Shown here: piece after piece, positions 1-9,382 of the stretch | Layout: each line of letters opens with the position of its first letter | How positions within the stretch are numbered: position 1 is the stretch's first letter | Source of the DNA: Tetmemena sp. SeJ-2015 | Lineage: Eukaryota; Ciliophora; Spirotrichea; Sporadotrichida; Oxytrichidae | Assembly: GCA_027382625.1 (NCBI GenBank) | Contig: JAJKFJ010024351.1 | Coordinates: 1-15,518 of the forward strand | Length of the DNA: 15,518 nt | Direction of reading: 5' to 3' | The notes under the pieces: generated by a model | What the model was told of the DNA's origin: nothing | Database searches by the model: none | What the model saw: only the letters and a program-made list of their open reading frames with translations | Position numbers and translations under genes: made by a program

Positions 1-1
1 T

Positions 2-169
2 TTGAAAAAGTTAGTAAACAAAGTAATAATCAAGCAACCTATGAAACCTAACACTCAGTTATCTGAGATAGAGGAAGCAGGTATAAAATTCAGAGAATAT
101 GAGACAGACGTCAAGGTCACCTTCCTATAAGACTTTAGATTGCCTGTTTAGGGTTAAAATTTAGCATGA
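2..169 (+). CDS. C-terminal end of a TBE-like element ORF (5' partial)
   Basis: Read with TAA and TAG as glutamine, the frame starting at base 2 is open for 55 codons and stops at a TGA at 167-169. The visible peptide is rich in charged residues, for example the piece LSEIEEAGIKFREYETDVK, and contains three TAA/TAG codons. Under the standard code it would be broken. Its GC content is well above the array to the right, as expected for coding sequence. TBE elements are known to carry a 42-kDa transposase and two other proteins of about 22 and 57 kDa. I cannot tell which of these, if any, this is: no catalytic motif falls within the 55 residues. The start lies left of the window. The opposite strand has TGAs in these positions and reads less like protein. 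Confidence 0.5.
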
Positions 170-172
170 TTA

Positions 173-250
173 TAAGTATTAAATAAAGAAATTAATTATA
201 CACAACTTATTTTCACTTTCTTATCATACTATGGGGTTTTGGGGGTTTTG
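173..250. repeat. Putative 78-bp terminal inverted repeat with telomeric tip
   Basis: The telomeric block at 233-250 is seen directly. The 78-bp extent is assigned from the known size of TBE terminal repeats, not from a visible partner, because the other end of the element is not in the window. The assignment places the repeat 3 bp after the stop codon of the upstream frame, a tight but plausible packing. Confidence 0.45.
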
Positions 251-253
251 ATT
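251..253. other. Transposon target site (ATT, fits ANT)
   Basis: The three bases after the telomeric tip are ATT. In copies 2, 3, 4 and 6 the homologous place reads TTGATTG, so ATT belongs to the target gene and the element joined it precisely there. The matching duplicate on the far side of the element is outside the window. Confidence 0.5.
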
Positions 254-437
254 GAGTGGTAATCAAAGTTCTTTCTTTCTTGCTTAATAAAGCAATATTA
301 GAAATAGTTTTACAAGGAGAAAAAAAGCCATAAATTTCAATTTTTAGCACACTTGGAAGCCTTATATTATTTCTTATTATAATTTTATACTGCTTTTTAG
401 CTTACCTTGAGCCTATGTAACTAGAATGAATTCCCAT
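251..437 (-). pseudogene. F-box/LRR-like family, copy 1, cut by transposon
   Basis: The frame begins at ATG 437 with Met-Gly-Ile-His-Ser-Ser, continues in frame through the F-box-like start RLPSVLKIEIYGFF, and reaches the LSKKER...TTQS motif, where the TBE-like tip interrupts it after about 62 codons. The first glycine and the serine at residue 6 fit an N-myristoylation signal. There is no TGA within the surviving part. The rest of the gene, if it exists, lies beyond the element to the left of the window. The start is chosen because four copies share an in-frame ATG-GGA-AT at this place. If the element is excised precisely during development, as is known for TBEs, this copy could regain its downstream part. 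That cannot be judged here. Confidence 0.7.
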
Positions 438-1235
438 TTTTTATTCATTATATATTTTATTCGAATCTATATATCATATTTTGTGAATATTTAAATATAT
501 CTTATTAAAATGAGCTCCATAAATTTTAATAAATTTATTGAGATTTAAAATTAACAGAATTATTTCTAAATTATCATTTACTCTTCTCCTAAATATTCCT
601 GATTGTTGCTCAATATAGTTTCTCACTCATAATAGCTGTTCGATCAATCAGATATACGACTATGAGCCCTCGAAAATGGTCTGAAATTTACCTTCTCATG
701 GATAGAAGACACTTAAAACTAAACTTTTCCAAAATACTTAAAGATAAATAAAATAAGAAAAAAAATTTTCTTTTATAAATTAAACTTACTTTCACAATTA
801 CGCTCGATCATGAGCAATAAGGTGCTTAAAAATATCTTATTTTACAATAAATATATTTTTTAGAATTAAAATTATAAAAAGTATGATATAATTTATTTAA
901 ACGTGCTCTTAAGCTTTATTTAAATTATCCAATAAAAAATGTCATATTTTTAAAAATCTTTCACCACTCAACTAAATCATTTCAAGATCTTTGAGCCTCT
1001 CTTTATAACTCAGAAGCAGTTATACTGATATTAGTTTTGCAAAATACTCTTCTTTCAATTTTCTCAATTAAAAGGATAGCTAAAAGTTCCCAAGAGAGAT
1101 TCGCTAATTAAAAGCTCGCAAGGAGTTAAACTATACTCATTTTAATTAAAATAGGACTCCCTCTCTAGTTTTTAAGAAAAATATTTTGCAAAATGAGTTT
1201 GTAAAAAAAAGTTGAAATTAAGATTATTAATTATA
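438..1235. other. AT-rich spacer with a GC-richer island at about 600-720
   Basis: The spacer lies between the 5' end of copy 1 and the stop of copy 2. Most is very AT-rich with no convincing gene. The part at 600-720 rises to about 36% GC. There a plus-strand frame from 542 to the TGA at 884-886 stays open for 115 codons (internal ATG at 662, peptide MSPRKWSEIYLLMDRRHLKL). A minus-strand frame ending in a TGA at 610-612 is open over the same bases. Codon-position composition does not clearly favour either strand, so I do not call a gene. Confidence 0.4.
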
Positions 1236-2609
1236 TCAAATATATTTTACCTTTTCAATAAAAAACTTAAAAAGTATTAAAGGTAGGTAGCTGCCATCGT
1301 TAAGGCAGGTTGCTTTCAGAGTTAATACTTTCCTTTGTTTTTCTTACAAAATGTGTTTTAAATTTCTCTATTCTTTATTTGTATCTTCTAAACAATTCCT
1401 AATTCTCTCCTTAAATTCATAACGATAATCTTTGAGCTCACTTAAAACTTCAAATTTACTTGATTAAAAAAATTCTCTCTTTATTTCTAAAATTTCCAAT
1501 TTTATTTCAAAAACCACTTTTACTTATCTTTTGTTGTTTACTTTAAGAGTTTCTATTATTCCAGAGAATTTTTCCAAAATTTCGTAAAACAAATATTCTT
1601 TTTTCTAAATTGAATGAATAGAGAACATTATTTCTTATAAGTCTTAGGTATTTTCAATTCTCAGAATTACCTAACAAAAGTCTATGACTTAATTTAATTC
1701 CATATGGTTTAATTCTAGCTAGAAATATATTCTCAATCAATTAACTTTTTCTAACTATGCAGTAATATTTGTAAAATCTAATTAAGAAATTATTTTTCTT
1801 GGAATTAATAACGTTTTAAAGCACTTTATTTAATTTATTTAATCAAGATGCTTGGATTAAGGGAGAATGATCACACTCGTTTTTATTTTGTTGAGAAATT
1901 TAATTATTGGATTATTAGCATCAAAATTTAAAAATTCACTCTTATTTAAAACAAATATCTTCGTTCGCAAATTTTAAAATTCTTTATAAGTTTCATTATA
2001 AGTTTCATTCATGGGCTTACTTAATTCAATTTTACAGCTCCAAAAGTTTAAATTTCTAGACTTTTATAAGATTTTTAAAAAACTTGATTCCTAAATTTTC
2101 TAACCATAAATAGCTACCCAATCAAATTAAAGATTCTCAAAGCAAAGTAATTATTCTAAAATTTGGTACTGCTTTTAGGAATCTATAATGAATTTAGACA
2201 AAATTCATCCATTACTTCTTATTTCCAGGATAGATTTAATTATTTAATAATATTCATCTCCACAAATCATACTAGAATCAAAATAGTTGAAAACCTTGAG
2301 CTTCAAAGGCAATCTATTCTAATTATTAAACCATTTTAGCTTTTCCTCTATGCTTTACAATTAATTAAGTGTAAGTCCTTTTTTTATGATTAGCTATACT
2401 TATTATTCTTTAAAGAGTGTTGATTGAGTTGTAATATTCTTCCTTTCTTATTTGCTTAAAAAGGCTATAGTTGAAATCACTTAATTATAATAAAGGAATC
2501 TATAAATTTCAATTCTGAGGACTGAAGGGAGTCTCGCTTTAGGATTTATTTAAATTTCAAACTAGTTTAAAGAACTCTCCGTGCTGGTGCAGCTAAAATT
2601 AATTCCCAT
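1236..2609 (-). pseudogene. F-box/LRR-like family, copy 2 (two in-frame TGAs)
   Basis: From ATG 2609 to the TGA at 1238-1236 there are 458 codons in one frame with no net indel, if TAA/TAG are glutamine. The leader starts MGINFSC, a good N-myristoylation signal with a neighbouring cysteine that could be palmitoylated. The F-box-like motif follows at about residues 27-66 (LPSVLRIEIY, then LSKQER...ITTQS). Next come the block WFNNQNRLPLKLKVFNY and a leucine-rich region. In-frame TGAs lie at 2207-2205 (codon 135) and 1739-1737 (codon 291). The inner methionine used by copies 4 and 6 is isoleucine here, so the outer start is the only one. The last 70 residues have drifted most, but a block like the conserved CNF...LPL can still be seen. 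It is probably inactive unless the TGAs are read through or corrected. Confidence 0.75.
1985..2008. repeat. Perfect 12-bp tandem duplication inside copy 2
   Basis: The unit TATAAGTTTCAT occurs twice without mismatch. On the coding strand it adds four codons, giving Asn-Glu-Thr-Tyr twice, so the reading frame is kept. The other copies lack the second unit. Confidence 0.85.
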
Positions 2610-3541
2610 ATGATGATGGTGTTGATTTTATAGAATCTTTTAACTAAGTATATAATATTTAAATATTTTAGATTTGCTAATATTTAATATTTTTTAGTGA
2701 TTTTAATATTTAAAATATATGAAATTTTAATTTATAAAATTTTTATTAATTATTCTATCCATATTTTTTTTATATAATATTTTAATTTTGTAACATCGAA
2801 TTAAGAAGCTTTAAGATAAATATTTAATAACTAAATAAAATTTTATCATTATAGGCTAAATAAATTAATTTGGATGTGTGAAATGGTAGCAAAATAAAAA
2901 TCTAGGGAAGCTTTTATTATCAATTTATCGCCCTTTCATTGATGAAATAAGAAGAATGATCTTCATTTTGTCGGTTTTATAGTACTCCTATTTGAGATAG
3001 TTTTGATTAATCATTTTTGTCTATTTTAACTTATATTTTAACTTGCTATATTTTCTCTCTGACGTCAACGCTTTTAAATTGCATTTATTTTTAGAGTTAA
3101 TGGAATTGACTTTTGAAACTTAAACCATAATTTAAATTTTATTTTAGTTCAATTAGCTGTAATATTCTGAACAACAACATCAATAATTATCTATCAAGAA
3201 TCAATATCTACCTTTATTATTAATTTTATTGCAATATTGTCTGAATTTTTAGACCTTAAAACTTGATTAAGAAGTGACTTTAGTGTTTTTAACATGCCAA
3301 ATCCTTCTACAATTAATCAATCATTTTCATCTTTAAAAGTTCCCATTTCCTGAAAATCTTTGATTATATATGAAAATTTTATTGTTTTAAAAGAATGAGA
3401 AATGCTCCATTGAAAAAAGATAATAGGAAAATGAAACTTGCTAAAATATATTTAATTCAATTTTAAATTTATTTTATTATATTTAATTTCAGACAAGTAA
3501 GTAATAAATTATTAAACAGAATTATATAAATTTATATATTT
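2610..3541. other. AT-rich spacer between copies 2 and 3
   Basis: No gene is recognised. The part at about 2889-3070 is recognisably similar to 8287-8480, at the same distance upstream of copy 4 (AAAATCTA...AAGAATGA...TTTTAACTTG...TCTCTGA in both). It therefore belongs to the duplicated unit and could hold 5' control sequence of the family. I see no defined promoter element. Confidence 0.5.
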
Positions 3542-5296
3542 TCAACAGAAGAGAACATGCCAAGAAAATATTTCTAGTTTCATCAAAGAAATACTAGGAC
3601 TGAAGACATTAAATGATAATTTTGTACCATCTCCTATCATTTTTTGTATTGTCAAGCTTTGAAATTATTTTCTCATAATTTCATCTGTAAGTGTGAGAGT
3701 ATACCCATTATAAAAACTAAAATCTTTTAGTTCGCAAGCATCTCCAAATTTATTTAATTAGAACATCTCTCTGTTAATTTCAAGATCGTGCAACTTAATT
3801 TCAAAAACAACTTCACCTTCCACTGGGTTTATTTCAAGATTTTTTAAAAATCTATGGAATTTTTCTAAAATTTTATCAAGTTAATAATCCTTTAGATCCT
3901 ATAAGTCTGTAATTATCTGAAAATATATTTTCTTTGATTCGAGCTAATGCTTGCATCTCCATTTCATAAATTCTTCGCAATAATCAATTACTTGATTGAA
4001 TTTTTGATGATTTGTATCTTATTTTATATTAATTCTTAATCTATAGAAATTTGTCAATTAAGAGCAAATATAGCTGAGAATTTAATGGAAAATCAAATTA
4101 ATTTATTGAATTAAATAAAATGGGACAAATCTATGGCAGTTGAAGTGTGTCCAATTTAAATAATAATTACACCATTCGATTCAGCATGGAATTCTAAGAA
4201 CTTTTTATCCTTGAAACTTTTGTGTGGGAGCGCTCAGTCAAGAGTTATAAGCGACACAAGTTTAGTAGAAACTGATATTCAAGATTGAGAAGAGTGCGCA
4301 CATCATATCTTGCTACTGAGAGGGGCTGTTGAGATGATTAAAGAAGAAACTCATATTATTTTTGGATGAGCTATCGAACAAGCTGCAGATCAGGGGGGGT
4401 TTGAGTGATTTCAACTGACACGAAGTTGCAACTCTCCATTTATTATTTTAATCAATCACCGATTTTAATTTAATTTCCACCAATATTTTGAAGTTCTAAT
4501 TAAGTTATCTAATTGATATCCATCGATAAAGTTTTTAAGCACTTTAATTGCTTAAAATAATCAAAGATCTCTTACTCAAGTGGAATTTAAATCCCAATAG
4601 TTTTAATGTTCTTGAAGGATTTAATAACAGGATTTTCAGGATTAAAATTTACAAATTCACACTTTTCCAAAGTCAAGTTCTCAACACTTGAATTTTATAT
4701 TTCTTGTGAAAATTCTTAAACTGTATCAATTAATTTAATTTTGCAATTATAAATATATATTCCCTAAGCCCTTGATAGTATTTTTGTAAAAATTGTCTCC
4801 GAGATATCTTCATACAAAATCCAGATATATTCAAATTACAAGTTTTTAAACTTTAAAAATTATTCTAAAATAAGAATCTTTTGTACCTACAATTAAGTAT
4901 TAATTCGTCCACTATTTCTTATTTCCAAAATGGATTTAGTTAATTAAAAATGTTCATCTAAATAATAAATTTTGTAATCTAAGTAATTGAAAACCTTAAT
5001 CTTCAAAGGCAATCTATTCTGATTATTAAACCATTTCAGCTTATCTTCAATTTATTATAATTCCCCCCAGAGTTGCATACTATTTTCATATAAACATATT
5101 TATTAGTCTTCAAAGAGTCTTGATTGAGTTGTAATTAATTTTCTTTCTTTCTTGCTTAATACAGTAGCCTTATTTATAACATCATTATAATTTAAATATC
5201 CATATATTTCTATTCTTAAAACATAAGGGAGCATCATTTTAGTTAAAACTGCTTTTTAAATATTTTTGGGGTTAAGAGGCAATAATTATTTTCTAT
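3542..5296 (-). pseudogene. F-box/LRR-like family, copy 3, split by a 423-bp insertion
   Basis: The 5' part is open from ATG 5237 (an ATG-ATG pair directly before Leu-Pro of the F-box-like motif) with no TGA until 4454-4452, which already lies in foreign sequence. Homology to copy 6 stops at about 4495 and resumes at about 4071. From there the frame is open to the TGA at 3544-3542, again without an internal TGA. The F-box-like stretch LPYVLRIEIYGYL, the WFNNQNRLPLKIKVFNYLD block, the LTLEKCEFVNFN repeat-like segment and the C-terminal GYTLTLTD...LMKLEIFSWH block are all present. The outer Met-Gly leader at 5296 is mutated (ATA-GAA, as in copy 6) and out of frame with the body, so the inner ATG is the likely start. 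Joining 4495 to 4071 gives a frame off by one base, within the uncertainty of the boundaries. Without the insertion this would be one of the least damaged copies. Confidence 0.72.
4072..4494. other. Foreign 423-bp insertion in copy 3, GC-richer core
   Basis: The boundaries come from loss of homology with copy 6. The core at about 4200-4440 is near 40% GC, double its surroundings, and includes a run of seven G at 4393-4399. Two readings compete. On the plus strand one frame reads like protein (VISDTSLVETDIQD, then HHILLLRGAVEMIKEETHII) but meets three TGAs, each where tryptophan would fit. GC falls from codon position 1 to 2 to 3 by hand count, the usual coding pattern. On the minus strand a frame from an ATG at about 4439 is open through the core with TAA/TAG as glutamine. 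Possible natures: a decayed gene fragment, a nuclear copy of mitochondrial DNA (ciliate mitochondria read TGA as Trp), a macronuclear-destined segment, or a small mobile element. No clear terminal repeats or target duplication are visible. Confidence 0.5.
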
Positions 5297-6626
5297 TATA
5301 AATAATAAAAACGATTTAGATTTAATAACTTTACCTTCAAATATTCGGCATTTTATTCGAGCATTTATTTGTGGTAAATATTTCAGAATTTATTATAAAA
5401 GAATGAAATAATATTCTTATATTTCTTATCTTCTTTAATGTTTTGTTTTTTTTTTAAAAATATATTTTCGCTATTGAATTAATCTTTGCGACTTTTAGGA
5501 TATTCTATGATTGAAAATTGATACTTGTGATTTTAAATTTTGTAATTAAAAAAATGAGCGTGTCGAAGGATACTATTCTAATTTTGGACAATAAAATCAT
5601 CCTTTCCTTAAATCTCCTGTAGGTGTTTTATAATTAATTATTCTTTAGCTAATACATCATAGATTGGAGTTATTAATATATAGGTAAATATGAAAATAAA
5701 AAAAAGATGGTGCAGATTTGTATCTCATTATAGAATTAATACGATTAGGTCATTGAGATATTAAATAAAGAATTTTTTTCAATGAGCCTCTATTTATAAC
5801 TTATATATATATATATTGATTGCATGTACTTAACTTAAGTTCTTGCTTTATGATTTTCAAACATTAATTTTTTTGTCTTTATAATATTTTATCTTATTTG
5901 CTTGTCCACGATTTGCCCTAAAGTCCATCTTAAAATAAAGTGTTGAATATATTTTCTTGTGAAAGGTAATTGCATTCACTCTTTGACTAATTATGATCTC
6001 AAAGAAGAAACTCATTGCTAAGTATCCCTAAAGTAATGAAGAGTTTCTTGTAGTCTACTAGTTTAACTAAAATCCATTTTTTTTTAATTAAATCTAATGG
6101 GAAAATTGAAATTAATTAGGGAGAACCAAAATAAGCTTACCCTTTGAAATAAGTGCCAAATTAAAGTGACAAATAAATTATATTCTTTAAATTGTATGAT
6201 CTTTTGTATGACGATTATTTTATAAAAATTAGAGCTTGAATTTCCTTAATAATATTTTCTTGTAAATCTTTCCTCCCTTATTGGAAAATTTACTTACCTG
6301 TATTTTGACAATAGAAACCTTTATGCTTTATTATGGATGTGGGTTTTGGGTTTTTTAAAGTATAAAGATCGAAAAGTTCTCTCAATTTCTCTTAGAATCC
6401 TTTATTTTATTATATATCTTTGCTTTTTATAATAATACGGATTTTTTCCTCAAAAGTTGAATTGTTAAATTTATGTTTTAAATCAGGTGACATATTTCAT
6501 AGAAATTGCAAAAATTAGCTTTAAAAAAAATTAGAAAATAATTTTACTTCCTTCTTAATTTTCAATAATAAAAGAGTAAAAGAAAATTATTAAAATATAG
6601 TTAAGGTTATATAGATTTTTATAAAT
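5297..6626. other. AT-rich spacer between copies 3 and 4
   Basis: The longest spacer of the array holds no recognisable gene. It contains a pure TA run at 5802-5816. A weak hairpin has a 9-bp stem at 6005-6013 paired with 6041-6049. A degenerate telomere-like tract, GGGTTTTGGG followed by six T, lies at 6341-6356. The stretch at about 5480-5600 resembles sequence upstream of copy 6 (11735-11845), so part of the spacer is duplicated 5' flank. Confidence 0.45.
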
Positions 6627-7997
6627 TCAAAGATATTGAATCTTCCAAGGCAAAATTTTTAACCTTATCTCAGGTAGACTTTAATCAATGATACTGCAGG
6701 ATAAATTTATATGACCACATACCTTTCTTTGTATTGATAAACTGGGAAATTGTTTTCTAAAAATTTTATCTGCAATTGCTAGAGAATATCCGTTAAATCC
6801 TACAATTTCAAAACTTCTGTCTTTCTGTTTGTAAGGAACTCCAAATTACTATAACTTAAACATGTTTCCATTAACTTTTAAGCTTTGTAATTATATTTCA
6901 AATTCTACTTTCTCCTCTACCCTGCTCTTTTTAAGATTTTCAAATAATTTATAGAATTTTCTCAAAACTTCTTCGAGGAAATAATCCTTTTCCCATGAGA
7001 ATGAAATTATTTGAAAACTTATGTTCTTTGGTTATTTGTGTTTCAGCCATCTCCATTGAATGAATTCTTAACAAAAGTCGACTACATGAGTAAATTCCAT
7101 CTCATTTATTTATCTATCTGTATCTATATTTATTTGTAATCTTTTGAAATTTTCAATTTATACGCTAATAACTTAAAGTTCTTTTTGTGATACTTTATTT
7201 TTGACCATTACTAGAGTTGTCAAGCACTTTATTTGCTTAAAATAGTCAAATATTTCTGACTCTTATGGAATATTAATTCCAATATTTTTTATATCCCCAA
7301 GAGATTTAATAATTGGATTATCTATATTGAAATTTACAAACTCACAGTTTTATAAAATCATTTCCTCAACTATTGATTTTTAAATCTCTTCTTCATCTGT
7401 GGCCCTATTTAAATGAATTTTGCTATTTCTTATCTCTAATTTCTAAACTCTTTCCAATATTTTTGTTAAAATATTCTCATTTATTTTTAAACCCTTAATA
7501 AAGATATTTTTAAATTGCAAGTTTTCAATGATAAAAAGTTATTCTAATGCTTTAATCTTTGCTTAGGAATCTAGAACCAATGTTGACATAACTCATCCTT
7601 TATTTCTTATTTCTAAGATAGATTTAATTAATTATAAATATCCCTCTGAGTAAATCATGTCTGTATCTAAATAGTTAAAAGCCTTTAGTTTCAGAGGCAA
7701 TCAATTCTGATTATTGAACCAATTCATATTATCCTCTATACATTATAGCTAATTTAGAGTAAGTCCTTATTTTATAGTTAGCCATATTTTTTATTTTTCA
7801 AAGAGTGTTGATTGAGTTGTAATCTATATTCTTTCTTTTTTGCTTAATAAGGCTATCCTTTAAATCACTTAATGATAATATAGAAAGCTGTAAATTTATA
7901 TTCTGAGAACTGAGGGTAGTTTTATTTTAGGATTCATCTATATTTCAAACTAATTTTGAGATCTTTCTGAGCTTTAACAGCTAAAATTAATTCCCAT
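6627..7997 (-). pseudogene. F-box/LRR-like family, copy 4, full length (two in-frame TGAs)
   Basis: From ATG 7997 to the TGA at 6629-6627 there are 457 codons in one frame. The leader MGINFSC and the second in-frame methionine at 7937 (MNPKIKLPSVL) are both kept, making this the best guide to the family's N-terminus. Layout by residue: leader 1-26, F-box-like motif about 27-66, a conserved Trp-Phe block about 93-108, a leucine-rich region to about 330 including NCEFVNFN and EIFDYFKQIKCLTTL, and a C-terminal domain ending in RLKILPWKIQYL. The TGAs are at 7703-7701 (codon 99, arginine in copies 2, 3, 6 and 7) and 7595-7593 (codon 135, the codon that is also TGA in copy 2). F-box proteins bridge substrates to SCF ubiquitin ligases; the LRR part would choose the substrate. 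That function is inferred from architecture only. Confidence 0.76.
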
Positions 7998-8629
7998 TAT
8001 AATAGTAATTAAAATTTTTACGATCTTATATCCAACTTTTTAAATATTTAAACATCTTTGACTACTATAAATTTAGTGAATATTTTTGCAATTTAAATAT
8101 ATTAAAATTTAGAGTTTAATTCTTGATAAAATCAATTCTTAAATACACGTTTTTATACTTGATATTATTTATTGATTTTTGTAGCATTTAGAGAGTTAAT
8201 TTTTAAGGAAATATAGAAATCATGCAAAATTTGTTCAAGAATTTATAAAAAAATCTATGATATGAAAATTCATGTATTGGTTGGGGTAAAATGAAAATTA
8301 TCAAAATCTAAGCTATTTATTGTCTCTAAGTTATTGCATTTTCGCTGCAAATCATAAAGAATGAATTTTTATGAGGTTTATTCGCATTTTTTATATGATA
8401 TAGTTTAATTTATTTGAATTCACTTATTCTATCATTAATTTTAACTTGATTCTTGATTCGCTTTGTCTCTGAACTAAGTATATATTGTTTAAATTATATA
8501 TATTAAAATAGAATTGTAATTATTGTCTATTCTATTGAAAGGTAGATAATTTATATAAATTAAAGGTTAAACTGCAGTATAAATTATTACTTAATTAAAC
8601 TATCTGGTTTGTTCTAAAGAAAGTAATAA
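7998..8629. other. AT-rich spacer between copies 4 and 5
   Basis: The right part (8287-8480) matches the 5' flank of copy 2 at 2889-3070. I found no remnant here of the conserved C-terminal block that copy 5 should have. Either a deletion removed it or it has decayed beyond recognition by eye. Confidence 0.4.
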
Positions 8630-9382
8630 TCAATTAAGAGTTTTTGCATGCCTGAATGAGCAGTTTAATTGCCAAACTATTTGTTTTATACTCATTAAAA
8701 CTTAATTATGGAAGTGGTAATTTTCAAACTTTCTCAAAACGAAATCTACTCACTCAACTCTTACATTTTAAATTTCTTTTTATAATTATTAGGTGGCATT
8801 AGATAACCAAATTATGCAGTTTTTTATATTTAAAATGTTTGGTTCGTTTCAAAATTTTAGTTAAATTTGATTCTTCAATTACTTACTTAAAATAGCTATC
8901 CATTCAAACTAGAGATTCGAGAAGCTTAAAAACAAATTCAAAATATGGCTCTATGCATCGATAACTAACATAGAGTTAACTATTCCTTTGTCTTTAATTT
9001 CTAAGAGAGGTTTTATTAAAGGTAGATATTCATTTTTACAAAATAAAACAGTATCTAAATAATTAAATACTTTAACCTTCAAAAGTAATCATTTCTAGTT
9101 ATTTAACCATTTTAGCTTTTCCTCAATGCATTATAATTATTTCAGTTCGAGTCCATACTTGATTTTTAATCAGACTTATTAGTCTTAGAATAGTCTTGAT
9201 TAAGTTGAAATTAACGGCCTTTCTTACTTGCTTAGTACAATTATTTTAAAGATAATATAATTTGAAGTTAAGAACCAATATATTTCAATTATTAGTACAC
9301 TTTAAAGTCTAATTTAATTAAGTTTGAGTATATATAGCTTCTTATCAGCTTTATTTTTATGTCTAAAATTTATTATTCCCAT
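8630..9382 (-). pseudogene. F-box/LRR-like family, copy 5, decayed and shortened
   Basis: The frame starts at ATG 9382 with Met-Gly-Ile-Ile-Asn-Phe and runs in frame into a weakened F-box-like motif, where proline of Leu-Pro is replaced by glutamine (TAA), then VLIIEIYWFL. It carries five in-frame TGAs: 9172-9170, 9091-9089, 8851-8849, 8752-8750 and 8632-8630. The second is at the same codon as the first TGA of copy 4. Homology is good to about residue 215 and then fades. A possible match to the NQVIDFC block appears just past 8630, suggesting that about 50 residues of the middle are missing. No C-terminal domain is recognised. It is the most damaged copy of the array and surely non-functional as it stands. 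The end given is the last in-frame TGA I can place, not a natural terminus. Confidence 0.68.

Larger units (their letters stand above)
1..250. mobile_element. Right end of a telomere-bearing (TBE-like) transposon
   Basis: The stretch ends at 233-250 with G4 T4 G5 T4 G, which on the other strand is C-A4-C5-A4-C4. TBE elements of the Oxytricha germline are known to end in about 17 bp of C4A4 repeats forming the tip of a 78-bp inverted repeat, and to insert at ANT with a 3-bp duplication. Here the block has one extra base and is followed by ATT. Just outside it, sequence homologous to the other six gene copies resumes without a gap. Inside it, a reading frame ends at 169, about 80 bp from the tip. 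Composition is about 34% GC up to 169, higher than the flanking array. The other end of the element lies outside the window, so its length and orientation are unknown. A chance telomere-like tract is the alternative. Confidence 0.62.

Noticed and set aside
798..820. Short palindrome GCTC-GATCAT-GAGC as a possible protein-binding site.
   Set aside because: It has a four-base arm only, is not found in the other spacers, and has no neighbouring gene start on that side.
4200..4260. tRNA-like start in the GC-rich insert of copy 3.
   Set aside because: No acceptor stem partner, anticodon arm or TTCGA-type loop could be found.
5802..5816. TA repeat as a possible replication origin or regulatory element.
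   Set aside because: It is a simple-sequence run of 15 bp with nothing else around it.
6005..6049. Hairpin with a 9-bp stem and 27-nt loop.
   Set aside because: A stem this short is expected by chance in 15 kb of such AT-rich DNA. There is no T-run or conservation in other spacers to support a terminator or RNA.
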